64,000 nt of DNA. It comes from Streptomyces longhuiensis. GTDB taxonomy: Bacteria; Actinomycetota; Actinomycetes; Streptomycetales; Streptomycetaceae. The notes beneath the pieces were generated by a model. The model ran no database searches, was not told where the DNA came from, and saw only the letters and a list, made by a program, of their open reading frames with translations. The stretch lies in NCBI RefSeq assembly GCF_020616555.1, contig NZ_CP085173.1:1240001-1304000 (forward strand), in the 5' to 3' direction. The translations under genes and the position numbers were made by a program. Shown here in pieces: positions 25,277 to 33,071 of this stretch (its first letter is position 1; each line of letters opens with the position of its first letter).

Positions 25277-26260
25277 TCAGGGCATCGACAGGACGACCTT
25301 GCCGTGAGCCTGGTGCGTGCGCAGGCGGGCGGCCGCCGTGTTGGCCTGGTCGAAGGGCAGGGTGGTGTCGATGACCGGGCGGATACGTCCCTCTGCCACC
25401 GCGGGCAGCACCTGGGGCGTCAACTCGGCCATGACCGCACCGAGTTCGGCCGCGCGTGTGAAGCCGAACGACACCCCGCGCAGGCGCAGGTGCCGGTACG
25501 ACAGGGCGTCCAGGTCGATGGTGGACCGCGCCTGACCCAGCCGGCCGATGTTGACGACGTGGCCGTCGACGCGGGTGGCGGGCAGGCAGTCGGCGAAGGT
25601 CTGTCCGCCGACATGGTCGAGGACCACGTCCACGCCGTCCTGCCCGGTCGCCTCCAGCACCGTCTGCGTCAGATCCTGTTCGTCGGTGACCACGACGACG
25701 TCCGCGCCCGTCCGCGTCAGCAGCTCGCGCCTGGCCGCCGAACGGGTCGTGGCGATGACCGTCCCCGCGCCGATCGCCTTGGCGATCTGCACGCCGATGA
25801 GGCCGATGCCGGACGAGGCCGCGGTGATCAGCACCGACTGCCCGGCCTGGAAGGAGCCGGCTCTCAGGGCCCCGTGCTCGGTCAGCAGCCCCGTCGGCAG
25901 GGCCGCCGCCTCGTCGTATCCGACGCCGTCGGGAATCGGGAGGACGTGCCGGTGATCGGCGAGTACGTACTGCGCGAAGCTCCGCGCTGTCGTGCCCATC
26001 ACCCGCTCGCCGACGGCCGGACCGTGCACCCCCTCGCCCACGGCCGCGATCTCACCGGCGAACTCGAAGCCCGCCACATACTCCTTGCCCGTGCCGTTCG
26101 CGGGGTCGGCCGCGTCCAGCATCGCGGTGTCGGCGTTGTTGAACGCCACCGCCTCGGTGCGTACGAGGACCTGGCCGGGGGCGGGATCGGGTACGGGCAC
26201 CTCCCGGTACTCCCAGTCCGGGCCGGTGCCGCCGAACAGCGCGGTCATCGTCCTCGGCAT
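25277..26260 (-). CDS. zinc-independent NADPH:quinone oxidoreductase (MDR family)
   Basis: 327 aa. GroES-like start (PDPAPGQVLVRTEAVAFNNAD, GFEFAGEIAAVGEGV) and Rossmann part (ITAASSGIGLIGVQIAKAIG, GAGTVIATTRS, DVVLDHVGGQTF). No structural zinc cysteines. Last gene of a minus-strand trio with a cupin and a carboxymuconolactone-decarboxylase-like protein, a set that looks like quinone/aldehyde detoxification. Confidence 0.9.
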   Translation of the reverse strand: MPRTMTALFGGTGPDWEYREVPVPDPAPGQVLVRTEAVAFNNADTAMLDAADPANGTGKEYVAGFEFAGEIAAVGEGVHGPAVGERVMGTTARSFAQYVLADHRHVLPIPDGVGYDEAAALPTGLLTEHGALRAGSFQAGQSVLITAASSGIGLIGVQIAKAIGAGTVIATTRSAARRELLTRTGADVVVVTDEQDLTQTVLEATGQDGVDVVLDHVGGQTFADCLPATRVDGHVVNIGRLGQARSTIDLDALSYRHLRLRGVSFGFTRAAELGAVMAELTPQVLPAVAEGRIRPVIDTTLPFDQANTAAARLRTHQAHGKVVLSMP

Positions 26261-26294
26261 GTGTGCGCTCCTTCGTTCAAAGGGACTGCGGGGG

Positions 26295-26708
26295 TCAACG
26301 GCCGCTGGTGCGCGGGCCGTTGTACGTCGCGTCGGAGACCTTCTCCAGCCAGGTGGTCTCCTCGGTGCCGTCGCCGGCGCCCTCCCACAGTGCGAGGTGC
26401 TCCATGAAGCGGTCCGGGGTGGCGCCGTGCCAGTGCTCCTCGCCGGGCGGGCACGCGACGGTCTGGCCGGGGTGGGCCTCGAGGATCGTGCCGCCGCGGG
26501 TGCCGATCAGTGCGGTGCCGGAGACGACGTGCAGGGTCTGGCCGACTGCGTGGTGGTGCCAGTCGGTGCGGGCACCGGGCGAGAAGCGCACCATGTTCAT
26601 GCGCATGCGCGAGGGCTCCTCGCCGGAGTAGATGACGTCGAACCAGACGTCTCCGGTGAACCGGTCACCGGGGGCCTTGAAGGTGGCCTGCTGCTTCAGC
26701 AGTTCCAT
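26295..26708 (-). CDS. cupin domain protein
   Basis: 137 aa, single cupin. Motif 1: RTDWHHHAVGQTLHVVSGTA (His-His-His and Gln in place of the usual Glu); motif 2: VACPPGEEHWHGATPD. Metal-binding histidines present. ATG 26708. In operon between the quinone oxidoreductase and the CMD protein. Confidence 0.88.
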   Translation of the reverse strand: MELLKQQATFKAPGDRFTGDVWFDVIYSGEEPSRMRMNMVRFSPGARTDWHHHAVGQTLHVVSGTALIGTRGGTILEAHPGQTVACPPGEEHWHGATPDRFMEHLALWEGAGDGTEETTWLEKVSDATYNGPRTSGR

Positions 26709-26788
26709 GGGGCGTGCTCCTTGGTCGTACGGGTCGGACGGCGCCGGTCGTGCGGGCCAGACGTAGTCGTGGGCGACGTCCAGGTGTT

Positions 26789-27130
26789 TCAGTTCTCGTC
26801 CGCGCTCTGCGCCGCGGATTCGACGATGCTCTTCAGCTGCCCGGCCGCGCCCATCGCGTTGGGCCACCCGGCGTAGAAGGCGAGGTGCGTGATCGCCTCG
26901 ACCAGCTCGTCCTCGCCGAGTCCGTTCTCCATCGCCAGCTTCAGGTGGAAGCCGAGCTGGTCGGTGCGGTACAGGGCGGTCAGAGCGGTGACGGTGATCA
27001 GGCTGCGGTCCCGCGGCGACAGGCCCGGGCGCTCCCAGATGTCGCCGAACAGCACCTGGTCGGTGAGGTCGGCAAGCTTGGGTGCGATGTCGCCGATGGC
27101 CTTCCGCGCTGCGGACTGCCTTTCTGCCAT
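26789..27130 (-). CDS. carboxymuconolactone decarboxylase family protein
   Basis: 113 aa. LFGDIWERPGLSPRDRSLIT, VTALTALYRTDQLGFHLKLA, GLGEDELVEAITHLAFYAGW, PNAMGAAGQL. Resembles the CMD family but has no CxxC pair, so it is the decarboxylase-like rather than the AhpD-like type. First gene of the trio; divergent from the split GNAT gene. Confidence 0.9.
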   Translation of the reverse strand: MAERQSAARKAIGDIAPKLADLTDQVLFGDIWERPGLSPRDRSLITVTALTALYRTDQLGFHLKLAMENGLGEDELVEAITHLAFYAGWPNAMGAAGQLKSIVESAAQSADEN

Positions 27131-27223
27131 GTCGTGCTCCTCGTGGTGCCGATAGCGGCGATGAATGTGGCGCCAGGAACGAGATTGGCACCCTTGCGCG
27201 CGCCCACAAAGAGGAGACTTTCG

Positions 27224-27254
27224 TCCTGGGAGAGGAACATCCTGGGAGGAAACT
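27224..27254. promoter_or_regulatory. direct repeat in divergent promoter
   Basis: TCCTGGGAGAGGAAC at 27224 and TCCTGGGAGGAAAC at 27240, 16 bp apart, between the CMD trio and the GNAT gene. Possible regulator binding half-sites. Confidence 0.4.
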
Positions 27255-27578
27255 CTCCCCCTCGGCAGCACAATGTCTCAGTGCTCACGCTCACCGACAT
27301 CGCCGGGGACCCGCTGGTCCTGACCAGCCGGCTGCGTCTGCGCGACGGTTCGAAGGCCGTACTGCGCCCTCTCGTCCACTCCGACGTCGAGAGCCTGGCC
27401 GGCTTCCTCGAGGGACTCTCCCCGGAGTCGAGACGGCTGAGCACCTTCGACGGATACGACCTCGCGGCGGCCGAGAACTGTGGGCAGCGATCACGCGCCA
27501 CCGGGATTCATTTGCAGTGCATCGGGCTTCAGCCCGCTCGTGAAGCGAATCTGGCGATCGCGCCGCGGAGCGTCACGG

Positions 27579-27607
27579 CGTCCCTCCCTGCGGAGCAGGG
27601 AGGGACG
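27579..27607. terminator. very stable hairpin in element left part
   Basis: 13-bp perfect arms, CGTCCCTCCCTGC and GCAGGGAGGGACG, with a GGA loop. It lies between the left end and tnpB. It could block read-through from the host gene into tnpB. Confidence 0.6.
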
Positions 27608-27788
27608 TGTGGTCCTGTGGACTGCTGGTGTGCAGCATCCTGGCTCGCCTCCCGCCCGGCCTTCGCCCCGCGCATCCAGTGATCATTGGCGGGCACGATG
27701 GGTCGAACTTGAGCGCGAGCGTCAAACAGGAGGACGATCGTGATCAGTTCAGATCTTCTGGGCCGGTGCCCGTGAGGGTGCACCTAGG

Positions 27789-29021
27789 GTGACGTTCATG
27801 CAGCTGCGGTACGCGTTCCGGCTCTACCCGGAATCGGGTCAACGCCTCGCGTTGGGCCGGGCGTTCGGGTGCGCGCGGGTCGTGTTCAACGATGCGGTGC
27901 GTGCCCGGAAGGACGCCCACGCGGCGGGTCTGCCGTATCCGAAGGCCGCCGAGCTGTCCCAGACCCTGATCACCCAGGCCAAGCGGACCGTGGAGCGGTC
28001 TTGGCTGGGCGAGGTGTCCTCGGTGGTGCTCCAGCAGTCCCTGCGGGATGTGGAGGCCGCCTACCGGGCGTTCTTCGCCTCCCTCAAGGGTGAGCGTAAG
28101 GGCGCGAGGGTGGGTGCGCCGCGGTTCAAGTCGCGCAAGGACTCGAGGCAGTCGATCCGGTTCACGGCCAACGCCCGCTGGTCGATCACCCTGGGCGGCC
28201 GGCTGAACCTGCCGAAGATCGGCGAGGTGCGGGTGAAGTGGTCCCGCACTCTGCCCGTGGTGCCGTCCTCGGTCACCGTGATCAAAGACTCGGCGGGCCG
28301 GTACTTCGCAAGCTTTGTCATCGACACCGACCCGGTCGCCGACGCCGCGCGGATGCCCGCCACCGACCAGGCCATCGGCATCGACCTGGGCCTGACCCAC
28401 TTCGCGGTGCTGTCCGACGGCACGAAAATCGACTCCCCGCGGTTCCTGCGCCGGGCCGAGAAGAAACTCAAGAAGGCCGGACGGGAACTGTCCCGCAAGC
28501 GGAAGGGCTCGAAGAATCGGGCCAGGGCCCGGCTCAAGGTTGCCCGCGCGCATGCGCAGGTCGCCGATGCACGCAAGGAGTTCCACCATCAGCTCTCCAC
28601 CCGGTTGATCCGCGAGAACCAAGCGATCGCCGTGGAAGACCTGTCGGTCAAGGGCCTTGCGCGCAGCAAACTGGCCAAGTCCGTCCATGACGCGGGCTGG
28701 TCACAGTTCGTGACCATGCTCGCCTACAAGGCGGCCCGGTACGGGCGGACCTTTGTCAAGATCGGTCGGTTCGAGCCCACCAGCCAGGTGTGCTCGACCT
28801 GCGGACACCGCGACGGGTCCAAACCCCTGCACGTCAGGGAGTGGACCTGCCCCGCCTGCGGCACCCGGCATGACCGGGATGTCAACGCCGCCAAGAATGT
28901 GAAAGCGGCCGCCGGACTGGCGGTAACGGCCTGCGGAGCGAAGGTAAGACCAGAACCCGTTCTGGCACAGCGCGAAGAAACAGGAAGCCACGGAATCCCG
29001 GCAGGAAGCCGTGCCGCATAG
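27789..29021 (+). CDS. tnpB: RNA-guided endonuclease TnpB
   Basis: 410 aa from GTG 27789; ATG 27798 (MQLRYAFRLYP) is equally plausible. N-terminal helix-turn-helix-like domain QLRYAFRLYPESGQRLALGR. RuvC-like triad is complete: Asp in AIGIDLGLTHFAVLSDG, Glu in AIAVEDLSVKGLARS, Asp in RDVNAAKNV. Zinc ribbon CSTCGH...CPACGT between the last two. So the nuclease looks active. OrfB_Zn_ribbon protein of IS605/IS1341 type. It should use an omega RNA from the element's 3' end. Confidence 0.93.
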   Translation: MTFMQLRYAFRLYPESGQRLALGRAFGCARVVFNDAVRARKDAHAAGLPYPKAAELSQTLITQAKRTVERSWLGEVSSVVLQQSLRDVEAAYRAFFASLKGERKGARVGAPRFKSRKDSRQSIRFTANARWSITLGGRLNLPKIGEVRVKWSRTLPVVPSSVTVIKDSAGRYFASFVIDTDPVADAARMPATDQAIGIDLGLTHFAVLSDGTKIDSPRFLRRAEKKLKKAGRELSRKRKGSKNRARARLKVARAHAQVADARKEFHHQLSTRLIRENQAIAVEDLSVKGLARSKLAKSVHDAGWSQFVTMLAYKAARYGRTFVKIGRFEPTSQVCSTCGHRDGSKPLHVREWTCPACGTRHDRDVNAAKNVKAAAGLAVTACGAKVRPEPVLAQREETGSHGIPAGSRAA

Positions 29022-29081
29022 CGGCACAGCCACCCGCGGGACGGCCAGAATCCTCGCGTTTCGACCCGAGGAGCATGTCAA
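28930..29081 (+). ncRNA. candidate omega RNA scaffold
   Basis: In known TnpB systems the guide RNA scaffold overlaps the tnpB 3' end and runs to the right end. Here three stems lie in that place: CCAGAA/TTCTGG at 28950-28965, GTGCCGC-ATA-GCGGCAC at 29011-29027 (spanning the tnpB stop), and TCCTCG/CGAGGA at 29051-29072. The guide would begin at 29082. Position and structure are seen; the RNA itself is inferred. Confidence 0.55.
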
Positions 29082-29465
29082 GACAAATTGCGGCTGGTAC
29101 TCGAAGACAGGTCCTCCGAGCGCATCGTCGGCCTGTTCGAGCTGAGCCTCGCGCTCACCGCCGGCGACATCGCGCGCTACCGTGCGGCCGGGATCCACCT
29201 CTCCGAGCAGACCGACTGCCGCTTCGGCCCCACGCTGGGCGACGCGTACCAGGGCAGCGGGGTGGGCTCGCTCGTCCTGCCGCCCGTCATGGATGCCGTG
29301 CGGCGGCTCGGCAGGAGGCGGGTCATCCTCTGGGGTGGTGTCCTCGCCGACAACGCTCGGGCGCTGCGCTTCTACGAGAAGAACGGGTTCCAGCGCGTCG
29401 GCCCCTTCACCGGGCCGGACGGCACGCTGTCGCTGGACATGATCCTTTCACTCGCCTGCGCCTGA

Positions 29466-29791
29466 CTCCACAGCCCACCTGACCTGCGCAGACACCGAGG
29501 TCGTTCACGGGCCCGGAGCCGGCGGCGGACTCGTCCTCAGGTCCCCGCCTCCACCCCCCTCCTGCACCCATCGCTCTACAAAAGGGGTCCGCCGGTCATA
29601 CCGGGGGATGACCGGCGGCCGCGTCCGACTACCGCAGGCGTGGGCCGGAGTCCGTCCCGGAGTCTGACATCCGGGCTCCGGAATGCGGCGACGATAGAGG
29701 GAGAAATCCTGCTGACTTCCCTGACGTGCCACGGGCACCGCCGGGCGGTCGCCCCTGCCTCCGCCTCCACCCGACGGGAGTCTCTTTCGCC
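29466..29791. other. gap before MMPL gene
   Basis: 326 bp, no gene. Holds the inverted repeat at 29589-29618 and presumably the MMPL promoter. Confidence 0.4.
29589..29618. terminator. 11-bp inverted repeat
   Basis: CCGCCGGTCAT, 8-nt spacer, ATGACCGGCGG; perfect arms. Either the terminator of the former GNAT gene or an operator for the transporter. Position 174 bp upstream of the MMPL start favours neither clearly. Confidence 0.5.
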
Positions 29792-32101
29792 GTGGCTACC
29801 TTCCTTTACAAACTAGGGCGCCTTTCCTTCAGGCGGCGCCGCTATGTGGCGCTCCTGTGGGTGCTGCTCCTGGGCGGCATCGGATACGCGTCCTCGGCGG
29901 CGCCCGCGCCGCCCGCCGACTCGTTCTCCATGCCGGGCACGGACTCCCAGAAGGCCTTCGACCTGCTCGACGAGCGCTTCCCCGCCGCCAGCGCGGAGGG
30001 CGCGACGGCTCGCGTCGTCATCCGTGCGCCGGAGGGCGAGAAGATAACCGACCCCGCCGCGAAGGCGGAGGTCAACCAGCTTGTCGCAGCGCTCGGCAAG
30101 GGGCCGCAGGTCGCCGGCGTGGCCGACCCGTACAAGGCGAACGCCGTCAGCAAGGACGGCACCACCGCGTACGCGTCCGTCACCTACAAGGTGATCTCGA
30201 CGGAGCTCACGGACAAGACCCATGACGCGCTGACGGACGCCACCGACAAGACCCGCGCGGAGGGCTTCACGGTCGAGACGGGCGGTGACGCCGTCCAGGC
30301 CGAGCAGGAGATGGGCGGATCGGCCGAGCTCATCGGCATCGCCGTTTCCGCGGTCGTCCTCGTCATCACCTTCGGCTCGCTGATCGCCGCCGGACTTCCG
30401 CTGCTGACCGCCATCATCGGCGTCGGTATCGGTGTCTCCGGCATCGCCGCCCTGGGCAGCGTCCTCAACCTCTCGGGCACGACCTCGACGCTGGCGATGA
30501 TGATCGGGCTCGCGGTCGGGATCGACTACGCCCTCTTCATCGTCTCCCGCTACCGAGCCGAGATCGCCGAGGGCCGAGAACCGGAGGAAGCGGCGGGCCG
30601 GGCCGCCGGAACCGCGGGCTCCGCGGTGGTCTTCGCCGGGCTGACCGTGATCGTGGCTCTGGCGGGTCTGTCGGTCGTCAACATCCCCATGCTCACCAAG
30701 ATGGGCCTCGCGGCCGCGGCCACGGTGGCCATCGCCGTGCTCATCGCGCTCACCATGATCCCCGCGCTGCTCGGCTTCGCGGGCAAGCGCGCCCTGCGCC
30801 GCAAGGATCGCAAGAACCTCAAGAGCCGCGCGGACAGCAAGGATGGCAAGGACAGGGGCCTCACGAAGCCGGGCGCCTCGCACGGCACCACGGACGCCGA
30901 GAGCACCAAGCCCAACCTCGGCACCCGCTGGGCGCGCCTCGTGCTGCGCCGCCCCGTCACCGTGCTGCTGATCGGTGTACTCGGTCTGGGCGCGGTCGCC
31001 GTCCCGGCGACGAGCCTGGAACTCGGGCTGCCCGACGAGGGGACGTCGGCGCCGGACACCACACAGCGCAAGGCGTACGACTTGCTGTCCGAGTCGTTCG
31101 GAGCGGGCTTCAACGGCCCGCTGATGGTCACCGTAGACACGGGCGGAACCAAGGACGCCGCAGCCGCCGCCAAGACGGTGGGCACGTCCCTCGCCAAGGT
31201 CGACGGCGTGGCGGCGGTCACGCCCGCCTCGGTGAACCCGGCCGGTGACACGGCGATCATCACGGTCGTCCCGACCACGGGCCCGAGTGACCACAGGACC
31301 GAGGAACTCGTCAGGACGATCCGCTCGAAGGCGAGCGGTCTGGAGGCGGACACCAAGTCCGATGTCCTGGTCACCGGGCAGACGGCGATGACCATCGACT
31401 TCTCGCAGACTCTCGACGACGCTCTCCTGCCCTACTTGGGTCTCGTCGTCGGGCTCGCCTTCCTGCTGCTGATGCTGGTCTTCCGCTCGGTTCTCGTCCC
31501 GCTGAAGGCGGCGCTGGGCTTCCTGCTGTCGGTCGCCGCGGCGCTCGGCGCCGTCGTCGCCGTGTTCCAGTGGGGCTGGCTCGCGGACGTCGTCGGCGTC
31601 GACCAGCCGGGCCCCATCATGTCGATGATGCCGATCTTCATGATCGGCGTGGTGTTCGGCCTGGCGATGGACTACGAGGTGTTCCTCGTGACGCGGATGC
31701 GCGAGGCGTACGTCCATGGGGCCCGCCCCGCCGAGGCGGTCGTCACCGGCTTCAAGCACGGCGGACGGGTCGTCGGCGCGGCCGCGGTCATCATGATCAG
31801 TGTCTTCTCCGGCTTCATCATGGAGAACGACGACATGATCAAGATGATGGGCTTCGGGCTCGCCATCGCGGTGTTCTTCGACGCCTTCGTCGTCCGCATG
31901 GCCATCGTCCCGGCGGTCCTCGCCCTGCTCGGCAAGTCGGCCTGGTGGCTGCCGCGTTGGCTCGACAAGCTCCTGCCCAACATGGACGTCGAGGGCGAGA
32001 AACTGCACAAGTCGCTCGCGCCGTCGTCGTCACGGGCCGCAGAGGACGAGGGCAGGGACAAGGACGAGGAGGAGCGGGAACTGGAGCCGGTACGCGGCTG
32101 A
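29792..32101 (+). CDS. MMPL family RND transporter
   Basis: 769 aa from GTG 29792. First helix YVALLWVLLLGGIGYAS, a large extracellular domain, then helices with the MMPL/RND signature GLAVGIDYALFIVSRYRAEI and its counterpart GVVFGLAMDYEVFLVTRMRE in the second half (the GxDYxxF pairs with proton-relay Asp). About 12 membrane helices in two repeats. The C-terminal 30 residues are highly charged. Likely exports lipids or drugs. Convergent with the IMPase gene across a bidirectional terminator. Confidence 0.92.
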   Translation: MATFLYKLGRLSFRRRRYVALLWVLLLGGIGYASSAAPAPPADSFSMPGTDSQKAFDLLDERFPAASAEGATARVVIRAPEGEKITDPAAKAEVNQLVAALGKGPQVAGVADPYKANAVSKDGTTAYASVTYKVISTELTDKTHDALTDATDKTRAEGFTVETGGDAVQAEQEMGGSAELIGIAVSAVVLVITFGSLIAAGLPLLTAIIGVGIGVSGIAALGSVLNLSGTTSTLAMMIGLAVGIDYALFIVSRYRAEIAEGREPEEAAGRAAGTAGSAVVFAGLTVIVALAGLSVVNIPMLTKMGLAAAATVAIAVLIALTMIPALLGFAGKRALRRKDRKNLKSRADSKDGKDRGLTKPGASHGTTDAESTKPNLGTRWARLVLRRPVTVLLIGVLGLGAVAVPATSLELGLPDEGTSAPDTTQRKAYDLLSESFGAGFNGPLMVTVDTGGTKDAAAAAKTVGTSLAKVDGVAAVTPASVNPAGDTAIITVVPTTGPSDHRTEELVRTIRSKASGLEADTKSDVLVTGQTAMTIDFSQTLDDALLPYLGLVVGLAFLLLMLVFRSVLVPLKAALGFLLSVAAALGAVVAVFQWGWLADVVGVDQPGPIMSMMPIFMIGVVFGLAMDYEVFLVTRMREAYVHGARPAEAVVTGFKHGGRVVGAAAVIMISVFSGFIMENDDMIKMMGFGLAIAVFFDAFVVRMAIVPAVLALLGKSAWWLPRWLDKLLPNMDVEGEKLHKSLAPSSSRAAEDEGRDKDEEERELEPVRG

Positions 32102-32141
32102 TCCCACGCGGTGCGGCCCCGTCCGGGACCACTCCCCGCCA

Positions 32142-32186
32142 CAAGCCCGCCGCCCCGGTGACCACGGTCACCGGGGCGGCGGCTTG
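32142..32186. terminator. bidirectional terminator
   Basis: Arms CAAGCC(C)GCCGCCCCGGTGACC and GGTCACCGGGGCGGCGGCTTG, about 21 bp with one bulged base, between the convergent MMPL and IMPase genes. Confidence 0.85.
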
Positions 32187-32188
32187 TC

Positions 32189-32980
32189 TCAGCTGCGGAT
32201 CATCGACATCAACTGCCCATGGGTCTCGGCGTCGGCGGCCGCCACAAGTCCCCGCCCCCCGGCCCCGGGCGGGGCGCCGTCGATCCCGGTGACGACGCAG
32301 CCGGCGGCCCGGCACAGGGCGATGCCTGCGGCGAAGTGCACACTCCCGGTGAGGTCAGCGCCGTCGGTGATGTACGCGGCGCGCTTGCCGGCCGCGACCC
32401 AGGCCAGCGCCAGCGTCGTCGACACGACCCGGGGCCGGAACCGCTCGACGAACGCGGGGTGGGCCAGTAGGTCGACGGCCCGGAAGCCGGGCTGGTTGAT
32501 GAACGGCGGGTCCAGGTTGACGTCCACGAGCGAGGTGGCGGACGAAGGGGTCAGCGGCTCGTCCACCCCGTCGCGCCGTACCCACGCGCTCGCCCCGTCC
32601 GTGAAGAACACCTCGCCGCTGAACGGGTCGGCCACCGCCGCCGCCCCCTCGCGCAGGGCCACGTTGACGGCAACGAGCATGCTGCCGGCGGCGTAGTTCA
32701 GCGTGCCGCACAGCGGGTCCACCAGCCACTGGCGCGCGGCGTCGGCCGTACCCTGCTGCCCGCCTTCCTCACCGACCACCGCGTCGTCGGGGCGGGCGGC
32801 GCGGATGACGTCGACCATTGCCTTCTCGGCTTCCACATCGGCGGCGGTGGCAAAGTCCCCCGCGCCCTTGTCGATGCGGGTGAGGCGTCGCCCGTACAGA
32901 CTGCGCACCACATCGGCACCGGCACTCGCGGCGGCTGTCGCGACCACGGAATCGTCAGAACTCGCAGATGAGTTGATCAC
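32189..32980 (-). CDS. inositol monophosphatase family protein
   Basis: 263 aa from GTG 32980. Metal sites: GDFATAADVEAEKAMVDVIR, VVGEEGGQQG, and WLVDPLCGTLNYAAGSMLVA, where the family's DPxDGT is DPLCGT: one Asp is Cys, a variant I recall in actinobacterial members. C-terminal DGADLTGSVHFAAGIALCRA. A start at GTG 33043 would read through the 33004-33040 hairpin, so I reject it. Substrate unknown. Confidence 0.8.
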   Translation of the reverse strand: MINSSASSDDSVVATAAASAGADVVRSLYGRRLTRIDKGAGDFATAADVEAEKAMVDVIRAARPDDAVVGEEGGQQGTADAARQWLVDPLCGTLNYAAGSMLVAVNVALREGAAAVADPFSGEVFFTDGASAWVRRDGVDEPLTPSSATSLVDVNLDPPFINQPGFRAVDLLAHPAFVERFRPRVVSTTLALAWVAAGKRAAYITDGADLTGSVHFAAGIALCRAAGCVVTGIDGAPPGAGGRGLVAAADAETHGQLMSMIRS

Positions 32981-33003
32981 GCGGTGCAGAGTATCGGGCG
33001 GCG

Positions 33004-33040
33004 CCGGAGACGGCGGCGGGAAGGCCACCGCCGTCTCCGG
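33004..33040. terminator. terminator of the LLM operon
   Basis: Perfect 13-bp arms CCGGAGACGGCGG and CCGCCGTCTCCGG with an 11-nt loop, directly after the minus-strand LLM genes. Confidence 0.75.
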
Positions 33041-33071
33041 CACGGGTGCGCGTCGTGTGGTGGACGGGCCG

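Larger units (their letters stand above)
27502..29081 (+). mobile_element. IS605-type TnpB-only insertion (IS1341 group)
   Basis: 1580 bp. Edges set by the interrupted GNAT gene: left after CAC 27499-27501, right after TCAA 29078-29081. No target duplication and no terminal inverted repeats; instead a subterminal hairpin near each end (CGGGC-TTCA-GCCCG at 27523-27536; TCCTCG/CGAGGA at 29051-29072, 9 nt from the right end). This is the architecture of IS200/IS605 elements. There is no tnpA, only tnpB. Confidence 0.82.
27281..29465 (+). pseudogene. GNAT acetyltransferase split by a TnpB element
   Basis: 5' part from GTG 27281: LVLTSRLRLRDGSKAVLRPL, LEGLSPESRRLSTFDGYDLA. A frameshift near 27471-27475 is needed to continue as ELWAAITRH up to 27501. 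The protein resumes after the insertion at 29082: DKLRLVLEDRSSERIVGLF, then QGSGVGSLVLPPVMDAVRRL (acetyl-CoA loop) and LRFYEKNGFQRVGPF, stop 29463. Joining 27501 to 29082 gives a continuous GNAT with an ...ITRH-DKLRL... junction. No target duplication. Confidence 0.85.

Noticed and set aside
27502..27788. tnpA remnant before tnpB
   Set aside because: No Y1 transposase motif (HuH, Tyr) in any frame.
29813..32008. 731-codon minus-strand open frame
   Set aside because: Antisense shadow of the MMPL transporter; His/Asp/Arg-rich with no motif.
32981..33043. IMPase start at GTG 33043
   Set aside because: It would place a perfect 13-bp terminator hairpin inside the coding region.
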